DNA of 64,000 nt from JAOUGY01 sp963785075 (GCA_963785075.1 CAWATW010000003.1:62001-126000); one strand, 5' to 3'; numbered from the stretch's first letter, positions 1 to 10,580 are shown. Notes: a model not told the origin generated them from the sequence alone. Program-made: numbers and translations.

Positions 1-2122
1 CGGCGACCACGTGGTCGCCGGCCCGCAACTTGACGCCACGAACCCCCTGGGTTGCGCGTCCCATCGGCCTCAGATCGGTCTCCGAGAAGCGGATCCCCTG
101 CCCGTTGGCCGTGAAAATGAGCAGATCGTTCTCACCACTGGTGGTACGAACCTCGACCAGCTCGTCGCCGCCGCCGAGGTTGATGGCGACCAGGGTCGAG
201 TTCCTCGAGTCGTACTCCTTGAACTCCGTCTTCTTGGCCTGCCCGAGCTTCGTCACCATGACGAGGTACCGCTTGGTCTCGTAGTCCCGCGTGTCGATCA
301 CCGCCTCGATGCGCTCCTCTGGCTCGAGCGGCAGAACCGATTGTGCGAGCACACCTCGTGACGTTCGCAGCTGTCGCGGGATCTGATGGGCCTTCACACG
401 GTGTACGCGGCCGGTGTTCGTGAAGAACAACAGATAGGCGTGGGCGGTCGTGTGCACGAGGTGGGCGATCACGTCTTCTTCGGCGACCTCGGCCGCCTTG
501 ATGCCTCGTCCACCGCGACCTTGTGTTCGATAGGTGTTCGCATTGACGGCCTTCACGTACCCCGCCTGGCTCACCGTGACGATGATCTCCTCGTCGGCGA
601 TGAGGTCTTCCAACGAGAGGTCACCCTCGTCGGGGATCAGCTGGGAGCGTCGGGGCTCTCCGAAATTCTCCTTCACGTCCTCGAGCTCCTCGCGAATGAT
701 GGCCCACCGGCGGCCCTCGTCGGCGAGGATCGACTCAAGGTCCGAGATCAGCGCCCGCAGACCCTCCAGCTCCTCGCGGAGCTCGTTGATCGACAGCGCC
801 GTGAGCTGCCGCAACCTCATCTCGAGGATGGCGTTGGTCTGGAGCTCGCTAAATGCGAAGCGTTCCATCAACGAGGTCCGGGCCGTCGGCGTGTCGGCGG
901 AGTTGCGGATGATGCCGATGACCTCGTCGATGTTGTCGACGGCGATCATCAACCCCTCGAGGATGTGCGCCCTCGCCTGTGCCTTGTCGAGCCGATGCTG
1001 AGTGCGGCGTTCGATGACCTCCATCTGGTGGTCGAGGTAGTACCGGATCATCTCCCCGATGCCGAGCGTCCGCGGTACGCCGTCGACCAAGGCCACCATG
1101 TTGTATCCGAAGGAGTCCTGAAGCGGAGTGTTCTTGTAGAGCTGATTGAGCACGACCTGCGGAACGGCGTCGCGCTTCAGCTCGATCACCAGCCGGATCC
1201 CGACCCGAGCCGAGGACTCGTTCCTGACGTCGGAGATGCCCGAGATCCTCTTGTCGTCCACCAGGGTCTTGATCTTTGAGATCACCCGCTCGATGGACAC
1301 CTGATAGGGCATCTCGGTCACGACGATGGCGATGCGACCCTTGCGGAGCTCCTGGACGTCGGCGACCGCCCGTATCTTCACCGAACCCCGGCCCGAGGCC
1401 AGCGCCTCCCGAATCCCGATGGTGCCGACCAGGAAACCGCCGGTCGGAAAGTCCGGGCCCTTGATGAACTGCATGAGAGCCTCGGAATCGGCATCACGGT
1501 GTTCGATCGCGTACAGACAGGCGTCGACCACCTCGCCCAGGTTGTGGGGAGGGATGTTGGTCGCCATTCCGACCGCGATGCCCTGAGACCCGTTGATGAG
1601 GAGGTTGGGGAAGCGCGCGGGCAGCACGCTCGGCTGCTGCATCTCCCCCGAGTAGTTCTCCTCGAAGTCGACCGTGTTCTCGTCTATGCCCTCGAGCAGC
1701 CGCGTCGAAAGCCGGGTCAGGCGGCACTCCGTGTAACGGGGAGCGGCTGGTGGGTCGTCGATCGTTCCGAAGTTGCCCTGGGGATCGATGAGCTGATGAC
1801 GCATCGAGAAGCGCTGGCCCATTCGCACCAGGGTGTCGTAGATGGCCTGATCGCCGTGGGGGTGGTAGTTCCCCATCACGTCACCGACCACCTTCGAGCA
1901 CTTCCGATGAGGTGTGGTCGGGCCGATGTTGTTCTCCGACATCGACCAGATGATCCGCCGCTGGACGGGCTTGAGCCCGTCCCTCACGTCGGGGAGGGCG
2001 CGTGACACGATCACCGACATCGCGTAGTCGATGAAGGACTGCTCCATCTCCTTGTTGATGTCGATCTCGGGATACTGCTCGTCCGGTTCGAGACCCGGAT
2101 CGTCGATGGTCTCGTCGCTCAT
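1..2122 (-). CDS. gyrA: DNA gyrase subunit A (3' part beyond the window edge)
   Basis: GyrA is the cleavage-religation subunit of the A2B2 type II topoisomerase that introduces negative supercoils. About 707 codons are visible; the C-terminal end lies beyond the left edge. The N-terminus contains the conserved SFIDYAMSVIVSRALPDVRD stretch, HPHGD, and the motif APRYTE, in which Tyr130 is the expected DNA-linking tyrosine. The ATG at 2122 is preceded by AAGGAGA at a good distance. It lies 55 bp downstream of gyrB on the same strand and is probably cotranscribed with it. Nothing unusual was seen in the quinolone-pocket region of this subunit. Confidence 0.97.
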   Translation of the reverse strand, partial: MSDETIDDPGLEPDEQYPEIDINKEMEQSFIDYAMSVIVSRALPDVRDGLKPVQRRIIWSMSENNIGPTTPHRKCSKVVGDVMGNYHPHGDQAIYDTLVRMGQRFSMRHQLIDPQGNFGTIDDPPAAPRYTECRLTRLSTRLLEGIDENTVDFEENYSGEMQQPSVLPARFPNLLINGSQGIAVGMATNIPPHNLGEVVDACLYAIEHRDADSEALMQFIKGPDFPTGGFLVGTIGIREALASGRGSVKIRAVADVQELRKGRIAIVVTEMPYQVSIERVISKIKTLVDDKRISGISDVRNESSARVGIRLVIELKRDAVPQVVLNQLYKNTPLQDSFGYNMVALVDGVPRTLGIGEMIRYYLDHQMEVIERRTQHRLDKAQARAHILEGLMIAVDNIDEVIGIIRNSADTPTARTSLMERFAFSELQTNAILEMRLRQLTALSINELREELEGLRALISDLESILADEGRRWAIIREELEDVKENFGEPRRSQLIPDEGDLSLEDLIADEEIIVTVSQAGYVKAVNANTYRTQGRGGRGIKAAEVAEEDVIAHLVHTTAHAYLLFFTNTGRVHRVKAHQIPRQLRTSRGVLAQSVLPLEPEERIEAVIDTRDYETKRYLVMVTKLGQAKKTEFKEYDSRNSTLVAINLGGGDELVEVRTTSGENDLLIFTANGQGIRFSETDLRPMGRATQGVRGVKLRAGDHVVA

Positions 2123-2177
2123 CTGATGTCTCCTTCAAGCAATGGAATGCTCGGGCCATTGAGGCTGCGGGTTGCTC

Positions 2178-4091
<1,914 letters not shown>

Positions 4092-4202
4092 CTGCGCTCC
4101 TCGCGGTCAGAAATCGGGAATCGAATTGGGTGTGGAGCCCGCCGCCGGACCTGAGGGCGGCACGCGTCAACACACGCTCTGGAAGGGAAAGACACCCGTG
4201 TG

Positions 4203-4231
4203 ATTCTAGTCGCCAGACCGTCCAGACCCAA
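4203..4231 (-). promoter_or_regulatory. Predicted gyrB promoter
   Basis: On the minus strand TTGGGT (4226-4231) and TAGAAT (4203-4208) are separated by exactly 17 bp, a good sigma-70-type promoter. The start would lie roughly 100 nt upstream of the gyrB GTG. The -35 hexamer and most of the spacer lie inside the hairpin at 4218-4242. Confidence 0.6.
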
Positions 4232-4242
4232 GCTCTGGACGG
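4218..4242 (-). terminator. Hairpin between the dciA and gyrB genes
   Basis: CCGTCCAGA and TCTGGACGG form a perfect 9-bp stem with a 7-nt loop, 27 bp past the dciA stop. There is no T-run, so it may be a weak or factor-assisted terminator for dnaN-recF-dciA. It overlaps the predicted gyrB promoter. Confidence 0.45.
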
Positions 4243-4269
4243 TGTTGCGGGCGATCGGTCGGCCACGGA

Positions 4270-4587
4270 TCACCGGCGGTGGGCGGCCGAGGGAGGACGC
4301 AATCGGACATCGCGGATCACCTCGCCGCCGTACCGGTCGTTGAGAGTCTTCTTGAGGCCCGCCGTGCCGTATCGAAGCACTCCGATCGCGGCCGGCGTCA
4401 CGGCCTCGACCACCAGAATGCCTTCGGTCAGAGCGATCGGCTTGGCCTGGCGATCCCATGGTGAGCCCACCACCTCGGGCCACTCCTCCTGGATCCGGTT
4501 CCACAGGTCGAGGTCCCCCACACCCAGCCTGTCGAGGATCCCCCGAAGAACGTCGCCGAGAAACGCCGGCTCTCTTCGCTCCCTCAT
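4270..4587 (-). CDS. DciA-like DUF721 protein
   Basis: A 105-residue protein with the KH-like DUF721 core: GDVLRGILDRLGV near the start, WPEVVG, then the hydrophobic LVVEAVTPA stretch. DUF721 proteins include DciA, which loads the replicative helicase in bacteria lacking DnaC or DnaI. The gene between recF and gyrB corresponds to Rv0004 of Mycobacterium tuberculosis by position. Its ATG overlaps the recF stop by 4 nt, so translation is likely coupled. A helicase-loading role is inferred from family and position. DciA proteins are often longer, and this one has only a short basic tail. Confidence 0.85.
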   Translation of the reverse strand: MRERREPAFLGDVLRGILDRLGVGDLDLWNRIQEEWPEVVGSPWDRQAKPIALTEGILVVEAVTPAAIGVLRYGTAGLKKTLNDRYGGEVIRDVRLRPPSAAHRR

Positions 4588-5723
4588 CGGATGCCGCCCT
4601 CCGCCACTGTCCAGATCCGCCCATCGATGGGGACATCGGTCCGGTCGGCAGTGGTGATGAGCGCCTGGCTGCCGGGCAGCGCGCGGGCCAGCGCCGCCGC
4701 CCGTCCTGGGTCGAGCTCGGAGAACACGTCGTCCAACAAGAGAAGCGGCAACATCCCAACACGTTCGGACACCGCCCGATGTGTCGCGAGACGGAGTGAG
4801 AGAGCCGCCGTGCGCTGCTCGCCCTGGCTTCCATGATGTCGCAGGTCGTGTCCATCGAGTTCCAGCACGGGCTCGTCCCTGTGTGGTCCCATCGTCGTGA
4901 CGCCGCGATCCCGGTCGAGGCGGTGCGAAGCGGCCAGTGCCTCCCCCAGCCGATCTGTGAATTCACCCGCAGGCACGGTTGGATCCAGCGTTCCACCCCA
5001 CCCTGACGAATAGCGGAACCCGATGGACGCCGACTCTTCGGCGATCTCGCCGTAGGACGTGGTCAACGCAGGCGCCAGCTCCGCCGCGGCCCGCGCCCTC
5101 CGCGCCATGACCTTGCCACCGGCTTGGGCCAGTCTCTCGTCCCACACCGACAGCGTGGCTTCGTCGTCGTATCGCTGCCTGAGGAACGCGTTGCGCTGGC
5201 GAAGGGCGCGATCGAACTCCGCCTGGTCGAGGTGCGAAGCCGGAGCCAGCTGCACGGCGACTTCATCGAGGAACCCCCTGCGGCGGTCGGGACCTCGCTT
5301 CACGATGTCGAGATCCTCCGGCAGGAACGTGACGATCCGTATGTGCTCTATGAGGTCGGCCGTTCTGGCCAACTTCTGCTTGTTCATCATCGTGCGCCGT
5401 CCACCGCGTCGTTTGATCTCTATCTCGAGCAGCGTCGAGACCTGCTCGGCGAAGACCTCTCCCCTGATGACCGCCGAGTCGGCGTCGTGAGCGACCAACG
5501 CATCGTCGGGAGCCCCCCGGAAGGACTTCAGCGAGGCGAGATAGCCGATGGCTTCCATGAGATTCGACTTCCCGGCTCCGTTCCGACCAACCAGCACGTT
5601 CACCGTGGGCGTCGGTGACCACATCACTTCCTCGTAGGACCGGTATTGCGCCAGGGAGATCCAGTCGAGTCGCACGCCTGCGTCGGGTGTCGGGGCGCCC
5701 TGCACGGCGGGAGGGACGCTCAA
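4584..5723 (-). CDS. recF: DNA replication and repair protein RecF
   Basis: RecF is an SMC-like ATPase that helps load RecA at single-strand gaps. Walker A is GRNGAGKSN, the ABC-type signature region reads HHGSQGEQRTAALSLRLA, and Walker B is LLLLDDVFSELD. The open frame starts at TTG 5723 (379 aa) seven bases after dnaN. However, RecF proteins usually begin close to the RLDWISLAQYRSY segment, so the in-frame GTG at 5675 (363 aa) is a plausible alternative. Neither start has a strong Shine-Dalgarno sequence. The gene is part of the dnaN-recF-dciA transcription unit. Confidence 0.95.
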   Translation of the reverse strand: MSVPPAVQGAPTPDAGVRLDWISLAQYRSYEEVMWSPTPTVNVLVGRNGAGKSNLMEAIGYLASLKSFRGAPDDALVAHDADSAVIRGEVFAEQVSTLLEIEIKRRGGRRTMMNKQKLARTADLIEHIRIVTFLPEDLDIVKRGPDRRRGFLDEVAVQLAPASHLDQAEFDRALRQRNAFLRQRYDDEATLSVWDERLAQAGGKVMARRARAAAELAPALTTSYGEIAEESASIGFRYSSGWGGTLDPTVPAGEFTDRLGEALAASHRLDRDRGVTTMGPHRDEPVLELDGHDLRHHGSQGEQRTAALSLRLATHRAVSERVGMLPLLLLDDVFSELDPGRAAALARALPGSQALITTADRTDVPIDGRIWTVAEGGIR

Positions 5724-5730
5724 GCCGGGC

Positions 5731-6813
5731 TCAGATGCGAACCGGCATCAAGAGGTAGAGAAAGTCAAGATCTCCGGGAGCGTCGATCACGCTCGGCTTG
5801 AGTCCGTCGATCACCCTGATGCGGACCTGGTCACCGGCGACGGCTCCGACTCCGTCGGCGAGGTAGCGCGGGTTGAATGCGATCAGAACACTCTCCGCCT
5901 CGCCGGCGTAGTCGCCAGGAAGATGCTCGGTTTCGCCGCCGACGTCCTGGCGGGTGACGGCGATCTCGATTCCACCCTCCTGCAACGTCATCCGCACCGG
6001 GATGTGATCTTCGGCCACCAGGGCCACGCGATTCAGCGCCTCGAGCAGACCGTCTTTGTCGACGATCACCTGTCCCGGGTAACTGTCGGGCAGCAACGAC
6101 CGGTACTTCGGGAACGTGCCTTCGATCATGCGAAGCCGGAGGCTCCCGCGATCGGATGCGAACACGCCTTCCCGGGAGTCGAGCCCGACGCTGACCTTGC
6201 TGGCACCCACGGTGCGAGGGAGCTCCCTCAAGCCGCGGGCAGGGATGAGACCGGTGCCGCCGAGCCCGAGACCCGGCAGATCCCGGACGGCGAGCCGATA
6301 CGAGTCGGTTGCCACGAGCCGGACGCCGTCGTCGGTGGCCTCGAACAGCACCCCGGTGAGGATCGGGCGGGCGGCGTCGGTGCTGGCCGCCACGGTCACC
6401 TGGCCGATGGCCGAAGCAAGGGCTTCTCCGTCGACATCGGTGCCTTCGATGGTCGAGTCGTCCAAGGTCGGGTAGTCGTCGAGAGCCAAGGGACGAACGC
6501 TGAAGCGCGGGCCTTTGCCGAGGATCTCGACGTCGGTCTCCGAGGCCGAAATCGTCACCGGGCCAACGGGCATCCGCCGCACGGCGTTCTCGAGCAGCTT
6601 GCCGGGGATGAGGGCGCGCCCCTCCTCCATCACCTCGACCTCCGCCTGGGTTCGCACGGTCATCTCGAGGTCGGTACCGGTCACACGGAGGGTGGATCCG
6701 ACGACTTCGCAGAGGAGGCCCTGAAGCACAGGGAGTGCGGCGCGGGCGCCGACGGCCCGGTTGGCGCGGGCGAACACGTCACCCAGATCGTCACGCTCGG
6801 CTCGGATACGCAC
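5731..6813 (-). CDS. dnaN: DNA polymerase III beta subunit (sliding clamp)
   Basis: The 360-residue protein is a full-length beta clamp with the three-domain pattern and the typical C-terminus FLYLLMPVRI. It tethers DNA polymerase III and other partners to DNA. The start is GTG 6813, preceded by AAGGGA about seven bases upstream. The spacer to dnaA carries DnaA-box-like repeats and an A/T-richer tract, the usual site of oriC in actinobacteria. recF follows after 7 bp. Confidence 0.97.
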   Translation of the reverse strand: MRIRAERDDLGDVFARANRAVGARAALPVLQGLLCEVVGSTLRVTGTDLEMTVRTQAEVEVMEEGRALIPGKLLENAVRRMPVGPVTISASETDVEILGKGPRFSVRPLALDDYPTLDDSTIEGTDVDGEALASAIGQVTVAASTDAARPILTGVLFEATDDGVRLVATDSYRLAVRDLPGLGLGGTGLIPARGLRELPRTVGASKVSVGLDSREGVFASDRGSLRLRMIEGTFPKYRSLLPDSYPGQVIVDKDGLLEALNRVALVAEDHIPVRMTLQEGGIEIAVTRQDVGGETEHLPGDYAGEAESVLIAFNPRYLADGVGAVAGDQVRIRVIDGLKPSVIDAPGDLDFLYLLMPVRI

Positions 6814-7016
6814 AGGTCCGTCCCTTCTGTCTCTCTATCTTCTTGTATTTCAGAGTATTTGTAGTTGTAGGTGCTGTGGATTGTGGATGATCTATGACAG
6901 ATCCCGAATTCCTGGGCTCTGAGCACCTATCGGGGTTGTGGATGTTCGAGGCATCATTCCACACCTTCACGGGCCGCACATCGTTCCCTGTGGATGAGGT
7001 GGTGGTTGTCCCCAGG
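6814..7016. other. Candidate oriC between dnaN and dnaA
   Basis: This 203-bp spacer contains four TGTGGATNN sequences in one orientation at 6875-6883, 6882-6890, 6937-6945 and 6989-6997. A TTGTCCCCA variant is at 7006-7014 and a weaker CATTCCACA at 6955-6963. The first two boxes overlap by two bases. Positions 6825-6870 form the most T/A-rich stretch here and could be the unwinding element. The dnaA-dnaN spacer is the known oriC position in Streptomyces and Mycobacterium. Activity is inferred. Confidence 0.7.
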
Positions 7017-8399
7017 TCACGCAGGGGTTCTCCTCAGGCTCTGTGTGAGTTCTGATACCCGATCGAACACCTCGCGGTCGGTGGTCATGACCCGCCGGAT
7101 CTTCTCGATGGCGTGCAAAACCGTGGTGTGATCACGGCCACCGAAGAGCGCTCCGATCTTCGGCAGCGACAGATCGGTCAACTCTCGACACAGATACATC
7201 GCCACCTGGCGAGACAGCACGAGCGGCTGCCGGCGGCTTGCACCAACCATGTCGTCGACGCTGAATCCGTAGGCACTGGCGGTCGCACGAATGATCTGGG
7301 GAGGGTCGATCGCCTTGGATTCGTGCCCGGGCAGCAGGTCCTGTAGAACCCGCTCGGCCATTGCGAGGTCGATCGTTTGATTGGTGAGCGCAGCGAACGC
7401 AGTGACGCGGGTCAGCGCACCCTCGAGCTCTCTGATGTTGTCTGACACGAGGGACGCGATGAAGTGGAGTACGTCCGTGGGAACGGTCCTCGAAGAAAAC
7501 TCCGCGTTGTGCTTGAGAATCGCCAGCCGGGTCTCGACGTCGGGCGGCTGGATGTCGGTCAACAACCCCCACTCGAACCGTGACCGCAGGCGATCCTCGA
7601 GGGACGAGAGGTTCCGGGGATGGCGATCCGACGAGATGACCATCTGTTTGCCGGATTCGTACAACGTGTTGAACGTGTGGAAGAACTCTTCGAGGATCTG
7701 TTCCTTGCCCTCGAAGAACTGGACGTCGTCCAGCAGGAGGATGTCGGTGGTCCGATACCGGTTCTTGAACTCATCCGTCCGCTTGCGGCGGATGCCGTCG
7801 ATGAACTCGGTCAGGAAGGTCTCGGACGTGACGTATCGCACCACCAGCCCGGGATACATCTCCAACGCCTGATGTCCGATGGCGTTGAGCAGGTGGGTCT
7901 TCCCAAGCCCGGCGCCGCCGTATATGAACAGCGGGTTGTAGTTGGTTCCCGGCTGCTCGGACACGGCTTGGGCGGCCGCATAGGCGAAGCGGTTCGACGG
8001 ACCCACCACAAAGCTCTCGAAACGGTACTTTGCGACCAACCTTGCCGTCTGTGGGTCGCTGGCGCTGGGGGTGTCGATCATCCGTAGCTGCGAGCCGCTC
8101 ACGATGAACTCCGTCGGCGCCTCGTCTGCGTCGAACGCGAGCGTCTCGTTGCTGGAGGCGTAGGCGAGTTCGTACTCCGTGCCGTAGGCGATCATGAACG
8201 CGTGTTCGATGGCCGACTCGTGCTTGTCGAGAATCCACCGCAGGTGAAAGTCGTTGGGCGCAACGACGGTGACGACGGTGTCATTGGTCTCTGCCCTCAA
8301 CCTGCTGAACCACGCTTGCCAATTGGTGGGGCTGACCGTCGTTCGCAGGATATCCTGAAAATGAGACCAACGGTCTTCGGACCACTGTGCTTGCACCAC
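7017..8399 (-). CDS. dnaA: Chromosomal replication initiator protein DnaA
   Basis: DnaA binds DnaA boxes and opens oriC. From GTG 8399 the protein has 460 residues: domain I (1-80), a short acidic linker, AAA+ core with Walker A GGAGLGKTH at 161-169 and Walker B DILLLDDVQF, and C-terminal domain IV with GRDHTTVLHAI. The frame stays open to an ATG at 8522, but the extra 41 residues do not resemble DnaA. GTG 8399 has GGAGGAGGGAG just upstream, which decides the start. DnaA-box-like sites lie about 100 bp upstream, so autoregulation is likely. Confidence 0.97.
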   Translation of the reverse strand: MVQAQWSEDRWSHFQDILRTTVSPTNWQAWFSRLRAETNDTVVTVVAPNDFHLRWILDKHESAIEHAFMIAYGTEYELAYASSNETLAFDADEAPTEFIVSGSQLRMIDTPSASDPQTARLVAKYRFESFVVGPSNRFAYAAAQAVSEQPGTNYNPLFIYGGAGLGKTHLLNAIGHQALEMYPGLVVRYVTSETFLTEFIDGIRRKRTDEFKNRYRTTDILLLDDVQFFEGKEQILEEFFHTFNTLYESGKQMVISSDRHPRNLSSLEDRLRSRFEWGLLTDIQPPDVETRLAILKHNAEFSSRTVPTDVLHFIASLVSDNIRELEGALTRVTAFAALTNQTIDLAMAERVLQDLLPGHESKAIDPPQIIRATASAYGFSVDDMVGASRRQPLVLSRQVAMYLCRELTDLSLPKIGALFGGRDHTTVLHAIEKIRRVMTTDREVFDRVSELTQSLRRTPA

Positions 8400-8502
8400 G
8401 AGTGCTCCCTCCTCCCATCGCGTCGGCCGGTGACCGTCGCGGTCCTCGACACCGCTTGCACGGCCGGGACCCGGAGACCGGGCCACGACCGCTTCCTGCC
8501 TG

Positions 8503-8534
8503 TTGTCCACATGTCCATCCACAGTTGTGGAGAA
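8503..8534. promoter_or_regulatory. DnaA-box cluster upstream of dnaA
   Basis: TTGTCCACA (8503-8511) matches the high-GC actinobacterial DnaA box. CCATCCACA ends at 8523, and TGTGGAGAA (8526-8534) is an inverted TTCTCCACA box. Three sites within 32 bp, about 100 bp upstream of the dnaA start, suggest autoregulation or a second origin module. Confidence 0.65.
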
Positions 8535-8842
8535 CGGACAACGCCCCTTGGCAGGGGGCCAGTGTCACTACGTACAATTGCGCGCGAACGACAGCATCTG
8601 CGTTCAGGGGAAGTAGACGACGCTGCGCTCGGTGGCGACACTGTATGGACGACGCGCCAGGGGGCGCAAGATCGCGGAATCCGTCGCTCTGGTCCGGAAG
8701 ACCATAATTCGCGACCACAAAACCCCACGTGGCGGCGGTTTTTCCGCACGGTTCACCGGGCGTTTCTTCACGCGTAACCCCCAGAATCGGCGTTTGGCGA
8801 TTTTTCGCGATGCGGGAAGAGAAATCGCGACCTGCTGCGGCT

Positions 8843-8871
8843 TTGACACTGTTCAGAGGTGGCCGTAGCCT
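8843..8871 (+). promoter_or_regulatory. Predicted rpmH-rnpA operon promoter
   Basis: TTGACA (8843-8848), a 17-bp spacer and TAGCCT (8866-8871) match an actinobacterial housekeeping promoter. Transcription would begin about 30 nt before the rpmH ATG. Confidence 0.7.
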
Positions 8872-8908
8872 ATTTCGGTCTATCTCCACCCTCTCAAAGA
8901 GAACTTTC

Positions 8909-9043
8909 ATGAAACGGACATATCAGCCAAAAGTACGTCGCCGAAAGCGCAAGCACGGCTTCCGCCACCGGATGAAGACCCGTGCGGGTCGCAGCATCGT
9001 CAAGGCTCGCCGCGACAAAGGTCGCAAGCGTCTCGCCGCCTGA
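8909..9043 (+). CDS. rpmH: 50S ribosomal protein L34
   Basis: A 44-residue, very basic protein starting MKRTYQPKVRRRKRKHGF and ending GRKRLAA, the complete standard length of bL34 of the large ribosomal subunit. The ATG at 8909 lies downstream of a strong promoter and a modest AAAGAGAA ribosome-binding site. It heads the rpmH-rnpA-yidD-yidC-jag operon. The rnpA reading frame probably begins inside its 3' end. Confidence 0.97.
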   Translation: MKRTYQPKVRRRKRKHGFRHRMKTRAGRSIVKARRDKGRKRLAA

Positions 9044-9371
9044 GCGCGGGACCATCACCACGCTCCGCCGGCGCAACGACTTTGATCGGGTATTCGAGAT
9101 CGGTTTGCGCCGCAGGAGTGGAGGGGTCGTCGCGATTTCGGCCCCGGGCCGATCCGATGCCTTTCGTTACGGTTTGGTGGTGGGCAGGAAGGTCGGTGGC
9201 GCAGTGGAGCGGAATCGGATCAAACGCAGGATCCGTCACGCGATCGTCGAGGTCTCCCCGGGTCCGGGCACGGACGTCGTCGTGATCGCCTCCAGAGCGG
9301 TCGGTCAAGTGGAGTATGCCGAGTTGGTCAGGTGGGTTTCCGATGCTGTCGGTGCCGGGACAACAGAATGA
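8982..9371 (+). CDS. rnpA: Ribonuclease P protein component
   Basis: The protein subunit of RNase P, which supports 5' maturation of tRNA. The recognisable domain begins at LRRRNDFDRVFEIG and continues to the RNR signature VERNRIKRRIRHAI. The only standard start codon in the frame ahead of the domain is GTG 8982, inside rpmH. This gives 129 residues and a 62-nt overlap with rpmH. The next codons before the domain include only ATC and CTC, so a rare non-AUG start near 9054-9063 is the alternative. The start is therefore uncertain, but the product is not. Confidence 0.93.
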   Translation: MRVAASSRLAATKVASVSPPERGTITTLRRRNDFDRVFEIGLRRRSGGVVAISAPGRSDAFRYGLVVGRKVGGAVERNRIKRRIRHAIVEVSPGPGTDVVVIASRAVGQVEYAELVRWVSDAVGAGTTE

Positions 9372-9393
9372 TGAACCAGGAGAACCCGGCGCC

Positions 9394-9657
9394 ATGATGA
9401 CGGAGCCGACAACCCGACGATGGAGCGCCCTGCCCCTGGTCGCGCTTGTCAAGGCTTACCAGAAAATGGTCAGTCCGGTGCTCGGCAGGAATTGTCGGTA
9501 CTCCCCGACCTGCTCCTCCTATGCCGTAGAGGCGTTGCAGATCCACGGTGTCTGGAAGGGCGGATGGCTGGCGGTTCGTCGTATCGGAAGATGTCAGCCA
9601 CTGTTCGAGGGTGGCTACGACCCCGTTCCACGCCGTGAGGAGCTGTTCCCAACATGA
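9394..9657 (+). CDS. yidD: Membrane protein insertion efficiency factor YidD
   Basis: An 87-residue protein with the YidD hallmark NCRYSPTCSSYAVEAL followed by GGWLAVRRIGRCQP. YidD is a small membrane-associated factor that assists YidC-dependent insertion. The tandem ATGs at 9394 and 9397 follow AGGAGA by about 10 bases. The longer frame from 9316 reads through the rnpA end and lacks support. The stop overlaps the yidC ATG by 4 nt, indicating translational coupling. Confidence 0.95.
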   Translation: MMTEPTTRRWSALPLVALVKAYQKMVSPVLGRNCRYSPTCSSYAVEALQIHGVWKGGWLAVRRIGRCQPLFEGGYDPVPRREELFPT

Positions 9658-10580
9658 CTGCGATCGAAAACATTCTCGGACAGGCGTTGGCGTTTTTTTA
9701 CGATCTGATTCCGAGCTTTGGGGTATCGATCGTCCTCTTGACCATCGCCATCAACCTCGTGCTGTTCCCGCTGACGTTGAAACAGACCCGATCCACCAGG
9801 GCTTTCCAAGCGATTCAACCTGAGATCAAGCGAATCCAGAAGGAGCACAAAGAAGAACCCGAGAAGATGCAGCAGGAGTTGATGCGAGTACAGCGCGAAG
9901 CCGGCGCTACTCCCCTCGGCTGCTTTCTCCCCCTGGTCGTTCAGATGCCGATCTGGTTCGCGCTGTTCCGGCTTCTCCGGGACGTGGCGAACATCGCCAA
10001 CGGCGTCCCCATCGACACGAGCCCGCTTCCTGACGGGTCCGCTCTCCTGGGCGCCGTGCAGAACGGCGACACCCAATTCCTGGGAATGGATCTCGGGCAG
10101 CTCATCAGCGAGGGAGTCACTGGTAGCACTGCTCTACGCGCGATTCCGTACGCCCTCTTGATCGTGATCATGGTCGTGTCCCAATACATCCAGCAGTGGC
10201 ACGCCCAACGAGGCACCAACCAGAGCAAGGCTGAGTTGACTCAGCAGCAGCGGCAGCAGCAACAGACCCAGCAGATGCTCACCCGCGTCATGCCGCTGTT
10301 CATCGGTTTTGTGTCTTGGAACTTCCCGGCGGGTCTTGCGGTGTACTGGGCAACAGGCAACCTCTTTCGGCTCGGCCAGCAGTTTGCAATCTTCGCCATC
10401 GACGGTCGGCCGGGTCATGGGACCGGCGGAGACGCCGCAGGCGGATCATCGGGCAATGGCGGAGGCTCCCCTGATTCGACCGGTGACGGTGACGGTGATG
10501 AATCCGGGGACAGCGAGGGCGACAAACCCACTCGCGCGCATCCGGTCTCTGAGAAGAAGCGGCGCCGTAGGAGGAAGTGA
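9654..10580 (+). CDS. yidC: Membrane protein insertase YidC
   Basis: YidC/Oxa1 insertase of 308 residues. A hydrophobic segment at about 20-45 is followed by a basic cytoplasmic coiled hairpin rich in Lys/Glu/Gln. Further membrane segments follow, including PLGCFLPLVVQMPIWFALFRLL and MPLFIGFVSWNFPAGLAVYW. The tail after residue 245 is Gly/Asp/Ser-rich and ends in a run of basic residues. As in other Gram-positive forms, the large periplasmic domain of enterobacterial YidC is absent. The gene sits between yidD and jag in the conserved order. Confidence 0.96.
   Translation: MTAIENILGQALAFFYDLIPSFGVSIVLLTIAINLVLFPLTLKQTRSTRAFQAIQPEIKRIQKEHKEEPEKMQQELMRVQREAGATPLGCFLPLVVQMPIWFALFRLLRDVANIANGVPIDTSPLPDGSALLGAVQNGDTQFLGMDLGQLISEGVTGSTALRAIPYALLIVIMVVSQYIQQWHAQRGTNQSKAELTQQQRQQQQTQQMLTRVMPLFIGFVSWNFPAGLAVYWATGNLFRLGQQFAIFAIDGRPGHGTGGDAAGGSSGNGGGSPDSTGDGDGDESGDSEGDKPTRAHPVSEKKRRRRRK

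Larger units (their letters stand above)
8400..8908. other. Divergent intergenic region between dnaA and rpmH
   Basis: About 509 bp without a convincing gene. The dnaA-proximal end holds the dnaA ribosome-binding site and a tight DnaA-box-like cluster (8503-8534). The rpmH-proximal end holds a good promoter (8843-8871). Between them I see short A/T-rich patches near 8740 and 8800 and no clear hairpin. Short open frames in this stretch have no recognisable product. Confidence 0.6.
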
